This document shows, one piece after another, positions 1 to 6,519 of a DNA stretch of 31,806 nucleotides. Each line of letters starts with the position of its first letter. The first letter of the stretch is position 1. This stretch comes from Verrucomicrobia bacterium UBA1629 (GTDB lineage: Bacteria > Verrucomicrobiota > Kiritimatiellia > RFP12 > UBA1067). The stretch covers positions 9,584 through 41,389 of the forward strand of contig DCMF01000104.1 in assembly GCA_002321305.1 (NCBI GenBank). The letters are read 5' to 3'. The position numbers and the translations under genes are program-made. The notes under the pieces were generated by a model that was not told the DNA's origin, made no database searches, and saw nothing but the letters and a program-made list of their open reading frames with translations.

Positions 1-1
1 C

Positions 2-937
2 TTCAACCGCCACGAGTCGTCCAACCTCGAAGGCTCGGCGACGGGCGAGACGACGATGCTGCGCGACCTCCAGAACCTGAAGGCCGTCGGCGGCAACTTC
101 ATCCGGGGCGCGCACTACCAGCAGTGCGCGTGCTTCCTCGACCTCTGCGACGAGATGGGCGTCCTCGTCTGGGAGGAGTCGCTCGGCTGGGGCAACGGAC
201 ACGTCAGCTTCGGCAAGAACTTTCCGCCATGCGAAACGGAGAATCCCGAATTCTGCGAGATGCAGGTCCGCCAGACGCGCGAGATGGTGCGCGCGAGCTT
301 CAACCATCCGAGCGTCATCGTCTACGGCTTCCTTAACGAGTGCGCCAGCCAGACGGCGGCCGGCAAGGCGCTCGTGGACCGGCTCATCGCGACGGTCAGG
401 GCGGAGGATTCGGGGCGTCTCGTCACCTTCGCGTGCAACATGGTCGACTCGGACATCTCCTGCGCGGGCGTCGATCTTGTCGCGTTCAACGCCTATCCGG
501 GGACGATTCCCGCGACGCCGGGGACGCCCGCGCAGCTGAAGGCGAAGGTCGAGAAGCGCTTCACGAGCGCGATCGCGCGCTTCCGCCGGCTCTACCCGGA
601 CAAGCCGATCATGGTGTCCGAGTCGGGGTGCGCCGGCATGTACGGGGTGCACGACCCGAACGCCTCGATCAGCACCGAGGAGTACCAGGAGGAGTACCTT
701 CGGGACATCCTGGAGTGCCTGTGGGCGAACCCGGACTGTTCGGGGTTCTCGATCTGGCAGATGAACGACGGGCGCACGCGCGAACGGTACTGCGACAAGA
801 GCTGCTCGGCGGAGTTCGGCGGCTCGCTCGCGGGCTGCTATGACCAGTTCCGCCGCCCGAAGATGTCGGTCGCGACCGTCAGCCGGTTCTTCCGCCGTGC
901 GTGGACGGAGCGGGACAGGCAGGGGACTGGCAAATAA
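2..937 (+). CDS. Glycoside hydrolase family 2 protein, 3' part (5' end outside window)
   Basis: The reading frame is open from the window edge, so only the C-terminal ~311 residues are seen. They carry the TIM-barrel part of a GH2 enzyme (beta-galactosidase/beta-glucuronidase/beta-mannosidase group). GGNFIRGAHYQQ and DEMGVLVWEE form the typical early-barrel block. FNHPSVIVYGFLNE ends in the acid/base Glu (codon 338-340), and MVSESG holds the likely nucleophile Glu (codon 620-622). The late GFSIWQMNDGR segment matches the aromatic strand that closes the GH2 active site. The protein stops about 100 residues after the nucleophile, so there is no long C-terminal accessory domain. The substrate cannot be told from this part. 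A GC-rich hairpin follows the stop. The family is secure; the specificity is not. Confidence 0.88.
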   Translation, partial: FNRHESSNLEGSATGETTMLRDLQNLKAVGGNFIRGAHYQQCACFLDLCDEMGVLVWEESLGWGNGHVSFGKNFPPCETENPEFCEMQVRQTREMVRASFNHPSVIVYGFLNECASQTAAGKALVDRLIATVRAEDSGRLVTFACNMVDSDISCAGVDLVAFNAYPGTIPATPGTPAQLKAKVEKRFTSAIARFRRLYPDKPIMVSESGCAGMYGVHDPNASISTEEYQEEYLRDILECLWANPDCSGFSIWQMNDGRTRERYCDKSCSAEFGGSLAGCYDQFRRPKMSVATVSRFFRRAWTERDRQGTGK

Positions 938-956
938 GCGGGCGAAACTGGCCCGC
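938..956 (+). terminator. GC hairpin after the GH2 gene
   Basis: GCGGGC (938-943) and GCCCGC (951-956) form a perfect 6-bp stem with a 7-nt loop directly after the stop codon. No U-tract follows, so this is a weak or factor-dependent terminator, or a 3' end stabiliser. Confidence 0.3.
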
Positions 957-990
957 CGCGCGGCGTTTGCGGCGGTTGGAGCAAGTATGG

Positions 991-996
991 TATAAT
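991..996 (+). promoter_or_regulatory. Extended -10 promoter of the dihydroorotase gene
   Basis: TGGTATAAT: hexamer at 991-996, then 7 nt to ATG 1004. The usual 6-nt spacing puts the transcript start at about 1003, one base before the ATG. No -35 hexamer is evident. Confidence 0.75.
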
Positions 997-1003
997 CTGC
1001 GGC

Positions 1004-2101
1004 ATGGAAAAGGAACTTGAATTTCCCGGCTTCGTCGATGTCCATGTCCACTTCCGCGATCCGGGCGTGCCGACGGCGGAGACGACGGCCACGGGCCTCG
1101 CCGCCGCGCGGCGCGGGGGCTTCGCCGCCGTCGTCACGATGCCGAACACGACGCCGGCCTGCGACTCGGTTGCGGTGATGGACTGCCAGCGACAGGCGGC
1201 GATGGACGCGGCGCGGTCGTGCGGTGCGGCGGACGGCTGGCCGCTGCTGTTCACGTCCGCCTGCCTGACGAAAGGGCGGCTGGGACATGCGGTCGCCGAC
1301 CTGGAGGCGTTGGCGGCGGGCGGCGCGGCGCTCTTCACGGACGACGGCAGCTATGTCGTCGAGACGAGGGTGATGGAAGAGGCGATGCGTCGCGCGACGG
1401 CCCTTGGCCTCGTCGTCTCGCAGCACGCGCTCGCGCCGGGGCTTTCGGAGGCGGACTGCATCCGACGCGACCTGTCGCTCTGCCGCGAGACGGGCTGTCG
1501 CCTCCATGTCCAGCACATCTCGACGGCCGAGGGCGTCGCGCTCGTCCGTGCCGCGCAGCGTGAAGGGCTTCCCGTGACGGCGGAGGCGACGCCGCACCAC
1601 GTCCTGCTCTGCCGCGACGACATCGTGGGCGACGACGGCAACTACAAGATGGCGCCGCCGCTCGCGACGCGCGAAGACCGTGCGGAGGTGCGGCGCGGCG
1701 TGAAGGACGGCGCGCTCATGTTCGCGACCGACCATGCGCCGCATCCGGCCGCGCAGAAGGACTGCGGCTACGCGAAGGCCGCGAACGGCATCGTTGGCCT
1801 GGAGACGGCGATTCCGATCACCTACCACGTGATGGTCGAGGAGGAGGGAATGTCCGTCGAGAAGTGGGCCGAAGCCTGGTGGAAGCTGCCGCGCTCGATC
1901 CTGTCGCCCGCCCTCGCCGCGCAGCTGAATGGGCGCATGACGCGCGTCGTCGTCGGCGTGCCGCGCGCGGTCGACTGCACGACGTTCGTCTCGCGTTCGC
2001 GGAACTGCCCGTATCAGGGGCTTGTGTTCGACGCCTGGCCGAGGGAGGCCGAGCTTCAGGGTTCGATGACGACCTTCGTCCCCGGTCGGCACATCGCGTA
2101 G
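1004..2101 (+). CDS. pyrC: Dihydroorotase
   Basis: Catalyses the reversible cyclisation of carbamoyl-aspartate to dihydroorotate in pyrimidine synthesis; cytosolic. The 365-aa protein opens directly with the metal motif FVDVHVHFRDPG (His14, His16). It continues with MPNTTPA, a FTDDG block as in type I enzymes, a QHIS histidine, ATPHH, and the catalytic DHAPH. It is shorter than usual type I enzymes (about 420 aa) because the N-terminal part of the beta-sandwich domain before the barrel is missing, which resembles the compact dihydroorotase domain of CAD. The ATG at 1004 is fixed by a -10 element 7 nt upstream, so the mRNA is probably leaderless. Its last 46 bp overlap the 3' end of the convergent L,D-transpeptidase gene. 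A non-catalytic or hydantoinase-like member is the alternative, but the ligand set looks complete. Confidence 0.85.
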   Translation: MEKELEFPGFVDVHVHFRDPGVPTAETTATGLAAARRGGFAAVVTMPNTTPACDSVAVMDCQRQAAMDAARSCGAADGWPLLFTSACLTKGRLGHAVADLEALAAGGAALFTDDGSYVVETRVMEEAMRRATALGLVVSQHALAPGLSEADCIRRDLSLCRETGCRLHVQHISTAEGVALVRAAQREGLPVTAEATPHHVLLCRDDIVGDDGNYKMAPPLATREDRAEVRRGVKDGALMFATDHAPHPAAQKDCGYAKAANGIVGLETAIPITYHVMVEEEGMSVEKWAEAWWKLPRSILSPALAAQLNGRMTRVVVGVPRAVDCTTFVSRSRNCPYQGLVFDAWPREAELQGSMTTFVPGRHIA

Positions 2102-2982
2102 AGGCGCGCGGCGTTCCAGTTCGCGAGCCGGAAGCAGCCGTGCGAACCGGTGAAGCCGATGGACTCCGGCACGGGCGTGCCGTGAATGCCGTAGCCGGGC
2201 AGGTTCAGCCCCATCCACGCGACGCCGACGGGGCAGTTCTCGCCGGACGGCCAGACGTGGCGCCGGACTCTCTGTCCCTTCGGCGTGATGTCAGGCGTGT
2301 AGGTGTAGTTCGGCCAGGCGACGTAGCTCGTGATCTTCAGTTCGCCGTGCGGCGGGACTTTCGCCTTGTTCGCGGCAATCGAGCAGGGGAAGAGGCCGAG
2401 GCACTTGCCGTTCGCGTCGAAGGCCGTGATCTCGCGGTTCGAGACCGAGACGCGCACGAGCGCGGCCGTGGGACGCATGGGGCGGCGCGGTCGCCCGCGT
2501 TCGGCGGCGGCGAACTCCTCCCGGATCGGCGGGAAGTCTGGGATGACGAGCCGGAGGCCAGGGCGGACGTTCTGCCAGTCGACGCCGGGGTTCATCCGGG
2601 CGAGGGCCTTCTGCGAGACGTGGCCGCGTTCGGCGAACATCTCCCGGATCGTCTCGTACCCCATGCGCGTGAGCCGGGCCTTGGCGTCCGGCGCGTCGGG
2701 AATCTTCACGAGCGCGTCGAGGTCAGCCTGCGTCACCGTCTCGATGCGCAGCGGATCGGGCGCGTGGGCGAAGTAGCGGTCGTAGGCGACTTCGGGCGTG
2801 AGCGGGACGGGCTTTTCGCCCCGGTCGAGGAGAAAGCGGCGGAGCGCGCGCTCGCCCTTGCGGCCCCAGACGCCGTCCGCCGTGTTGCAGGAGTAGCCCG
2901 CGCGGTCCAGGTGCAGCTGAAGGGCCAGCGTCTTTGACTCGGTGAAGGTCGCCGCGAAGAGAAGGAGAATCGTTCCGAACAT
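2056..2982 (-). CDS. L,D-transpeptidase (YkuD domain) with peptidoglycan-binding-like and LysM-like N-terminus
   Basis: Exported cell-wall enzyme that forms 3-3 cross-links or anchors proteins to peptidoglycan. The 308 residues start with a hydrophobic signal-like stretch (MFGTILLLFAATF). A short repeat with GYSCNTADGVWGRKGERAL follows, typical of peptidoglycan-binding folds, then a region around residues 120-165 resembling LysM (GHVSQKALARMNPGVDW...VRPGLRLVIP). The C-terminal YkuD domain has IHGTPVPESIG and the catalytic SHGCFRL, with nucleophile Cys283 and His281. The ATG at 2982 lies 8 nt from an extended -10 on the minus strand, so the mRNA is probably leaderless. The gene is convergent with pyrC and overlaps it at the 3' end. 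Confidence 0.88.
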   Translation of the reverse strand: MFGTILLLFAATFTESKTLALQLHLDRAGYSCNTADGVWGRKGERALRRFLLDRGEKPVPLTPEVAYDRYFAHAPDPLRIETVTQADLDALVKIPDAPDAKARLTRMGYETIREMFAERGHVSQKALARMNPGVDWQNVRPGLRLVIPDFPPIREEFAAAERGRPRRPMRPTAALVRVSVSNREITAFDANGKCLGLFPCSIAANKAKVPPHGELKITSYVAWPNYTYTPDITPKGQRVRRHVWPSGENCPVGVAWMGLNLPGYGIHGTPVPESIGFTGSHGCFRLANWNAARLYAMCRPGTKVVIEP

Positions 2983-2990
2983 TGTCGCGT

Positions 2991-2996
2991 ATTATA
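2991..2996 (-). promoter_or_regulatory. Extended -10 promoter of the L,D-transpeptidase gene
   Basis: On the minus strand TTTTGGTATAAT ends at 2991. ATG 2982 follows after 8 nt, giving a predicted 2-nt leader. Confidence 0.75.
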
Positions 2997-3325
2997 CCAA
3001 AATGCGTCCGTGCACATCCTCCCCCGTATTTAGGCGACTGCGCCGCGATGAAAGAGGTCTGGAAGTCAGAAGACGATAGCCAGAAGCCCCAGGGCTTCTG
3101 CATGAAAAGATGATTCTATCACTGGGGGGGACAGTCTCTCTCTCGTCTTTGTTCGGCGGCTTCGCCGCAGACCACGAAACCGTCGTCGCGCGTGGCGCGG
3201 ACACGAAAGCGCGACAGCGCTCGTGTTCGAGGACGACTTTTGTCGCCCAGTGATCGGTTTCCCTTTTCATGCGGAAGTCCTGGCGAACGCCCTCCCTGTC
3301 GTGGTGGGCAGGCGTTCGATTTTGG
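2997..3325. other. Gene-free, hairpin-rich intergenic stretch
   Basis: No frame here has coding character in line with its neighbours. Several strong hairpins are visible. CAGAAGCCC/GGGCTTCTG (3081-3100) is a perfect 9-bp stem. GCGGC-TTC-GCCGC lies at 3156-3168. ACACGA..GCGC/GCGCTCGTGT lies at 3201-3226 with a 2-nt bulge. CGAACGCC/GGCGTTCG lies at 3284-3318 and is followed by ATTTT. The last could end a + strand transcript just before the phosphatase promoter. I see no convincing promoter for such an RNA. A structured RNA or a dispersed intergenic repeat are both possible. Confidence 0.4.
3284..3323 (+). terminator. Possible intrinsic terminator before the phosphatase promoter
   Basis: An 8-bp stem CGAACGCC (3284-3291) / GGCGTTCG (3311-3318) with a 19-nt loop is followed by ATTTT. 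The short U-run also forms part of the next promoter's T-run, so the call is uncertain. Confidence 0.3.
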
Positions 3326-3331
3326 TATAAT
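3326..3331 (+). promoter_or_regulatory. Extended -10 promoter of the phosphatase gene
   Basis: TTTTGGTATAAT; ATG 3339 comes 7 nt after the hexamer, which predicts a transcript starting one base before the ATG. Confidence 0.75.
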
Positions 3332-3338
3332 ACGGGCG

Positions 3339-3806
3339 ATGAAGCCATCCTTGAAAATTCTCTTCCTCTGCCACGGGAACATCTGCCGCTCGCCGATGGC
3401 GGAGTTCGTCATGAAAGACCTCGTGCGTCGCGCGGGGCGCACGGACATCGAAGTCGCGTCCGCCGCGCTGCATACGGACGAGATCGGCAACGACATCCAT
3501 TCGGGCACGCGCGCCAAGCTGCGTGAGCAGGGCATTCCCTTTGCGCCGCGCGCGGCGTGGCTCCTGACGGCGGCGAAGGCGCGCGAATACGATTTCCTCA
3601 TCGGGATGGACGCCTACAACATCGCGGACTTGAAGCGCCTCGTCTACCCGGAGGATCGTCCGAAGATCCGACGGCTGCTGGAGTTCGCCGGGAAGGCGCG
3701 CGACATCGCGGATCCGTGGTACACCGGCAATTTCGACGCGACCTACGACGATGTCGCCGAAGGGTGCGCGGCGTTGCTGAAGAGTCTGTGTCGATTGGAA
3801 AAGTAA
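3339..3806 (+). CDS. Low-molecular-weight protein-tyrosine phosphatase
   Basis: Cytosolic phosphatase of the LMW-PTP family, which acts on phosphotyrosine proteins, often tyrosine kinases of polysaccharide export. At 155 aa it has the usual family length. The N-terminal P-loop LFLCHGNICRSPM contains nucleophile Cys11 and Arg17 (CX5R). The general-acid Asp sits in IADPWYTG near the C-terminus. The frame extends 49 codons further upstream, but the start is placed at 3339 because the promoter lies at 3326-3331 and the family begins just before the P-loop. It is a single-gene unit with a probable leaderless mRNA. No BY-kinase or arsenate genes are nearby, so its partner is unknown. An ArsC-type role is less likely because the arsenate-reductase cysteine pair is not seen. 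Confidence 0.9.
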   Translation: MKPSLKILFLCHGNICRSPMAEFVMKDLVRRAGRTDIEVASAALHTDEIGNDIHSGTRAKLREQGIPFAPRAAWLLTAAKAREYDFLIGMDAYNIADLKRLVYPEDRPKIRRLLEFAGKARDIADPWYTGNFDATYDDVAEGCAALLKSLCRLEK

Positions 3807-3937
3807 GCGGCCAGGGGCGACGGGGGAACCTGCCCGGTTAGTCCTGCAAGCGGAGATGGCCGGCGCGTGGAGTCCACGAAAACGTCCTGCGGGCGGAGCT
3901 TCTACCCGTGCGTCCGCCGCGATCGTGGGGTTTGTGG

Positions 3938-3943
3938 TATAAT
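3938..3943 (+). promoter_or_regulatory. Extended -10 promoter of the tfoX-GNAT-ogt operon
   Basis: TGTGGTATAAT; the predicted start near 3950 gives a 13-nt leader holding AAAGGA before ATG 3963. This is a short-leader rather than leaderless case. Confidence 0.7.
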
Positions 3944-3962
3944 ACGGCGAAAGGAATTGGGC

Positions 3963-4289
3963 ATGGCCACGACAAAGGGCTACATCGCGTTCGCGTGTGA
4001 ACAAATCGAACGCTACGGCGTTGTGCGAAGCCGGAAGATGTTCGGCGAGTACATGGTGTACCTGAACGAAAAGCCGATTCTTCTGGTCTGCGACAACACG
4101 GTCTTCGTCAGGAAGCTGCCGAAAGTCGAGCCGGTCATGAAGGCGTTCGGCGCGGAATGCGGCTTTCCCTATGCGGGCGCGAAGGAACACTTCGTTCTCG
4201 ACATCGAGAACCGTGACCTCCTGGACAGGCTGATTCCGCTGCTTGAAGGCATCACGCCGATGCCGAAGAAGAAATGCTTGGAGCGTTGA
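3963..4289 (+). CDS. TfoX N-terminal domain protein
   Basis: This 108-aa protein is a stand-alone TfoX/Sxy N-terminal domain. The frame around SRKMFGEYMVYLNEKPILLVCDNTVFVRKL and the later GFPYAGAKEHFVLDIE is characteristic. The C-terminal helix-hairpin-helix domain of true competence regulators is absent, so the biochemical function is unknown. The start at 3963 has an AAAGGA Shine-Dalgarno and lies 19 nt after the -10, whereas the longer upstream frame begins before the promoter. The next gene starts 1 nt after its stop, so the two are surely co-transcribed. Its neighbour ogt repairs alkylated DNA; a functional link to repair is inferred from the operon only. Confidence 0.8.
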   Translation: MATTKGYIAFACEQIERYGVVRSRKMFGEYMVYLNEKPILLVCDNTVFVRKLPKVEPVMKAFGAECGFPYAGAKEHFVLDIENRDLLDRLIPLLEGITPMPKKKCLER

Positions 4290-4290
4290 A

Positions 4291-4929
4291 ATGAAAGAGA
4301 ATGTTGTTGTCCGTCAAGAGCGGACGGAAGATGAAGCGACGGTTGAGAGTCTCGTGCGTGAGGCGTTCTGGAACGTGTATCGTCCGGGTTGCCAGGAGCA
4401 TTATGTCCTTCACCGGCTTCGCACGAGTCCGAACTTCGTCCGCGCGCTTGCTTTCGTCATGGAGGCGGACGGGCAGGTCGTCGGACAGAACGTCTTCGTG
4501 CGGACGGCCCTCCGGCTGGATGGCGGCGGCACGCTGCCGATCCTGACGATGGGGCCGATCTGCATCCGTCCCGACCTGCAGCGGAAGGGGTACGGGAAGC
4601 GTCTGCTGGACCATTCGCTCGCGCAGGCCGCCGCGCAGGGGTTCGGGGCCGTCTGCTTTGAGGGCGACATCGCCTTTTACGGAAAGAGCGGCTTTGCCGT
4701 CGCCGCGACGAAAGGCATCCGCTACCACGGCTTGCCCGACGGTGCGGACGCCTCTTTTTTCCTCTGCAAGGAACTGACGCCCGGATACCTCGACGGCGTG
4801 CGGGGCGAGTATGCGACGCCACAGGAGTATTTCGTCTGCGAACAGGATCCGAAAGGCTTCGCCGCCTATGAGGCGCAGTTCCCCGCGAAGGAGAAGCTGA
4901 AACTTCCGGGACAGATCTTCGAGGCGTGA
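4291..4929 (+). CDS. GNAT family N-acetyltransferase
   Basis: This 212-aa GNAT protein would use acetyl-CoA; the substrate is unknown. The N-terminal half has VRQERTEDEATVESLVREAFW, typical of small-molecule GNATs (COG3153-like). The acetyl-CoA pyrophosphate loop is in the segment ICIRPDLQRKGYGKRLLDHSL (Q/R-x-x-G-x-G/A fits QRKGYG). The GFGAVCFEGDIAFYGKSGF segment is the usual motif B region. The start at 4291 follows the tfoX stop by 1 nt and the gene ends 9 nt before ogt, so it is the middle gene of a three-gene operon. Confidence 0.85.
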   Translation: MKENVVVRQERTEDEATVESLVREAFWNVYRPGCQEHYVLHRLRTSPNFVRALAFVMEADGQVVGQNVFVRTALRLDGGGTLPILTMGPICIRPDLQRKGYGKRLLDHSLAQAAAQGFGAVCFEGDIAFYGKSGFAVAATKGIRYHGLPDGADASFFLCKELTPGYLDGVRGEYATPQEYFVCEQDPKGFAAYEAQFPAKEKLKLPGQIFEA

Positions 4930-4938
4930 GGCTGGCAA

Positions 4939-5472
4939 ATGGTCTACACACAAAAGCATGCGTCGCCGGTGGGGGACATGTTGCTGGCGGCGGACGGGAT
5001 CGGGCTGACGGGGGTGTGGTTCGACGGCGAGAAGTTCTTCGCCGACAACCTTCCGGCGGAACACGCGGAGCGGGAAACCCCGACGCTGGCGGCGGCCAAG
5101 CGCTGGCTGGACATCTACTTCGCGGGCAAGGAGCCGGACTTCACGCCGCCGCTGCATCCCGTCGGCTCGCCGTTCCGACTGAAGGTCTGGGACATCCTTT
5201 TGCAGATCCCCTACGGGCAGACCGTCACCTACGGTTGGATCGCCAGGGAACTTGCGGCGCGGGAAGGTCTCGCGCGGATGTCCGCACAGGCCGTCGGCGG
5301 CGCCGTGGGACACAACGAGATCTCCATCATCATCCCGTGCCATCGCGTCGTGGGAACGAGCGGCAGCCTGACGGGATACGCGGGTGGACTGGACAAGAAG
5401 ATCGCGCTCCTGAAGACGGAGCACGTTGACATGAGCCGCCTCTTCGTCCCGAAGAAGGGGACTGCACTGTAG
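4939..5472 (+). CDS. ogt: Methylated-DNA--[protein]-cysteine S-methyltransferase
   Basis: Suicide repair protein that moves alkyl groups from O6-alkylguanine or O4-alkylthymine to its own cysteine. The 177-aa length fits the Ogt/MGMT family. An N-terminal ribonuclease-like domain (GDMLLAADGIGLTGVWF) precedes the DNA-binding/active-site domain. That domain has VWDILLQIPYGQTVTYGWIA, a GGAVGHNEISI segment, and the acceptor site PCHRV with Cys134. The usual Asn-Pro before the active site reads Asn-Glu here. It is the last gene of the tfoX-GNAT-ogt operon; a long palindrome follows 29 nt after its stop. Confidence 0.93.
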   Translation: MVYTQKHASPVGDMLLAADGIGLTGVWFDGEKFFADNLPAEHAERETPTLAAAKRWLDIYFAGKEPDFTPPLHPVGSPFRLKVWDILLQIPYGQTVTYGWIARELAAREGLARMSAQAVGGAVGHNEISIIIPCHRVVGTSGSLTGYAGGLDKKIALLKTEHVDMSRLFVPKKGTAL

Positions 5473-5501
5473 CGCAACCTGCTCATGCGGTGAATGTCGC
5501 T

Positions 5502-5543
5502 CCGCCCAATTCTCACTTTTTTAAAAAAGCGAGAATTGGGCGG
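5502..5543. repeat. 42-bp near-perfect palindrome between convergent ogt and sirtuin genes
   Basis: Arm CCGCCCAATTCTC (5502-5514) pairs with GAGAATTGGGCGG (5531-5543). The centre is AC-TTTTTT-AAAAAA-GC, also self-complementary, so 20 of 21 pairs match (A5515/C5530 do not). It sits between two converging genes, where a bidirectional terminator is expected. The A/T tracts are in the middle rather than outside the stem, so it is not a standard intrinsic terminator. Confidence 0.7.
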
Positions 5544-5588
5544 TCTGCCAAATGGCTACTCTTATGGCTTTTCGACCATTGAATTCGA

Positions 5589-6356
5589 TCAGAGCTTAAG
5601 GACGGCTTCGGCGAAGGATGCGAGGTCGCGGAAGACGCCGGCGGCGTAGGCATCGAGCGCGGTCTTCTGGGCGTTCACGATGAAGATGCGTCCGCCGGCC
5701 TGCAGGGTGTAGCGCGGCAGGCTCGCGGCCGGGAAGACCGTGAGCGACGTGCCGAGGACGAGGAAGACGTCCGATTGCGCCGCGAGTTTCTGTGCGGACG
5801 CAAACGCCGCTTCGGGCAGCGCCTCGCCGAAGAAGGTGATGTCCGGCTTGTAGGCGCCACCGCAAGCACAGCGCGGCACCTGCGCGGCGGCATCGTCCGG
5901 GAAGCGCGCCTTCAGGTCGGCGAGCATCTTCAGGATCTCGGCGAAACTCTTTTCGTCGCCGCAGCGGCGGCAGTGATGACGCAGGGGCGAGCCATGCACT
6001 TCGTAGACATGGGACGAGCCGGCCTTCTGGTGGAGCATGTCGATGTTCTGCGTCGCAATGCCCTTGAGGCGGCCGATGTCCTCCAGGCGCTTGAGCGCGC
6101 GATGGACGGGTCCCGGACGGAAACGGTCCAGTCCGTAGACGAGATCGGCGCAGCCGCGATAGTAGATGGACGGATCGCGGTCGAACCAGTCGATGTCGAA
6201 GATGCGCTCGGCATCCGGCTGACGGTAAAGTCCCTCCGGCCCGCGGAAGTCGGGGATGCCGCAGAGGGTCGAGACGCCCGCGCCCGTCAGGCAGCCGACG
6301 CACCGAGCGCTCCGAATCGCGTCGAGGAGGTCAGTCATAGAATCATCGCTTCTCAT
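5589..6356 (-). CDS. NAD-dependent protein deacylase, sirtuin family
   Basis: Cytosolic enzyme removing acyl groups from lysines with NAD+ consumption. The 255-aa protein has the Rossmann motif GAGVSTLCGIPDFRG (residues 25-39), TQNIDMLH (102-109), the catalytic His121 in EVHGS, and a zinc site Cys129-X2-Cys132...Cys163-X-Cys165. LGTSLTVFPA (201-210) and VNAQKT complete the NAD site. A -10 on the minus strand ends 6 nt before ATG 6356, so that ATG coincides with the predicted transcript start. This leaderless start is preferred over the internal ATG 18 nt downstream. A minus-strand frame continues far upstream past 6356, but only this part resembles a protein. Confidence 0.92.
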   Translation of the reverse strand: MRSDDSMTDLLDAIRSARCVGCLTGAGVSTLCGIPDFRGPEGLYRQPDAERIFDIDWFDRDPSIYYRGCADLVYGLDRFRPGPVHRALKRLEDIGRLKGIATQNIDMLHQKAGSSHVYEVHGSPLRHHCRRCGDEKSFAEILKMLADLKARFPDDAAAQVPRCACGGAYKPDITFFGEALPEAAFASAQKLAAQSDVFLVLGTSLTVFPAASLPRYTLQAGGRIFIVNAQKTALDAYAAGVFRDLASFAEAVLKL

Positions 6357-6362
6357 GCGCGA

Positions 6363-6368
6363 ATTATA
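6363..6368 (-). promoter_or_regulatory. Extended -10 promoter of the sirtuin gene
   Basis: Minus-strand TGTGGTATAAT; ATG 6356 follows after exactly 6 nt, so the transcript would begin on the A of ATG. Confidence 0.75.
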
Positions 6369-6449
6369 CCACAGTTGCCGTGCGTGCGGCGTACCTTGCC
6401 CTCGCGCAGATCTATGCGGAATCGCGGACATGAGACAAGACGGTTTTGC

Positions 6450-6455
6450 TATAAT
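6450..6455 (+). promoter_or_regulatory. Extended -10 promoter of the pilT transcript
   Basis: GGTTTTGCTATAAT; predicted start 6462. The first ATG (6463) is one base later but opens an 18-codon frame, not pilT itself. Confidence 0.7.
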
Positions 6456-6462
6456 ACGCCCC

Positions 6463-6519
6463 ATGAACGAAACCGACTGCCACCGCCCGAAGGAGCCAGA
6501 ATCATGGATGCCCTGTTGA
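6463..6519 (+). CDS. Putative leaderless leader peptide overlapping the pilT start
   Basis: An 18-residue frame (MNETDCHRPKEPESWMPC) begins 7 nt after the -10 hexamer, the spacing seen for leaderless genes in this window. It spans the pilT Shine-Dalgarno (AGGAG, 6491-6495) and runs 16 nt past the pilT ATG in another frame. It could couple ribosome loading to pilT or be fortuitous. No homology is claimed. Confidence 0.35.
   Translation: MNETDCHRPKEPESWMPC

Noticed and set aside
3192..3338. Upstream extension of the phosphatase
   Set aside because: The promoter for this gene lies at 3326-3331, inside the extension, and the family starts just before the P-loop.
3807..3937. Possible small gene or RNA between the phosphatase and tfoX
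   Set aside because: No SD-supported frame, no strong hairpin and no extra promoter seen in these 131 nt.
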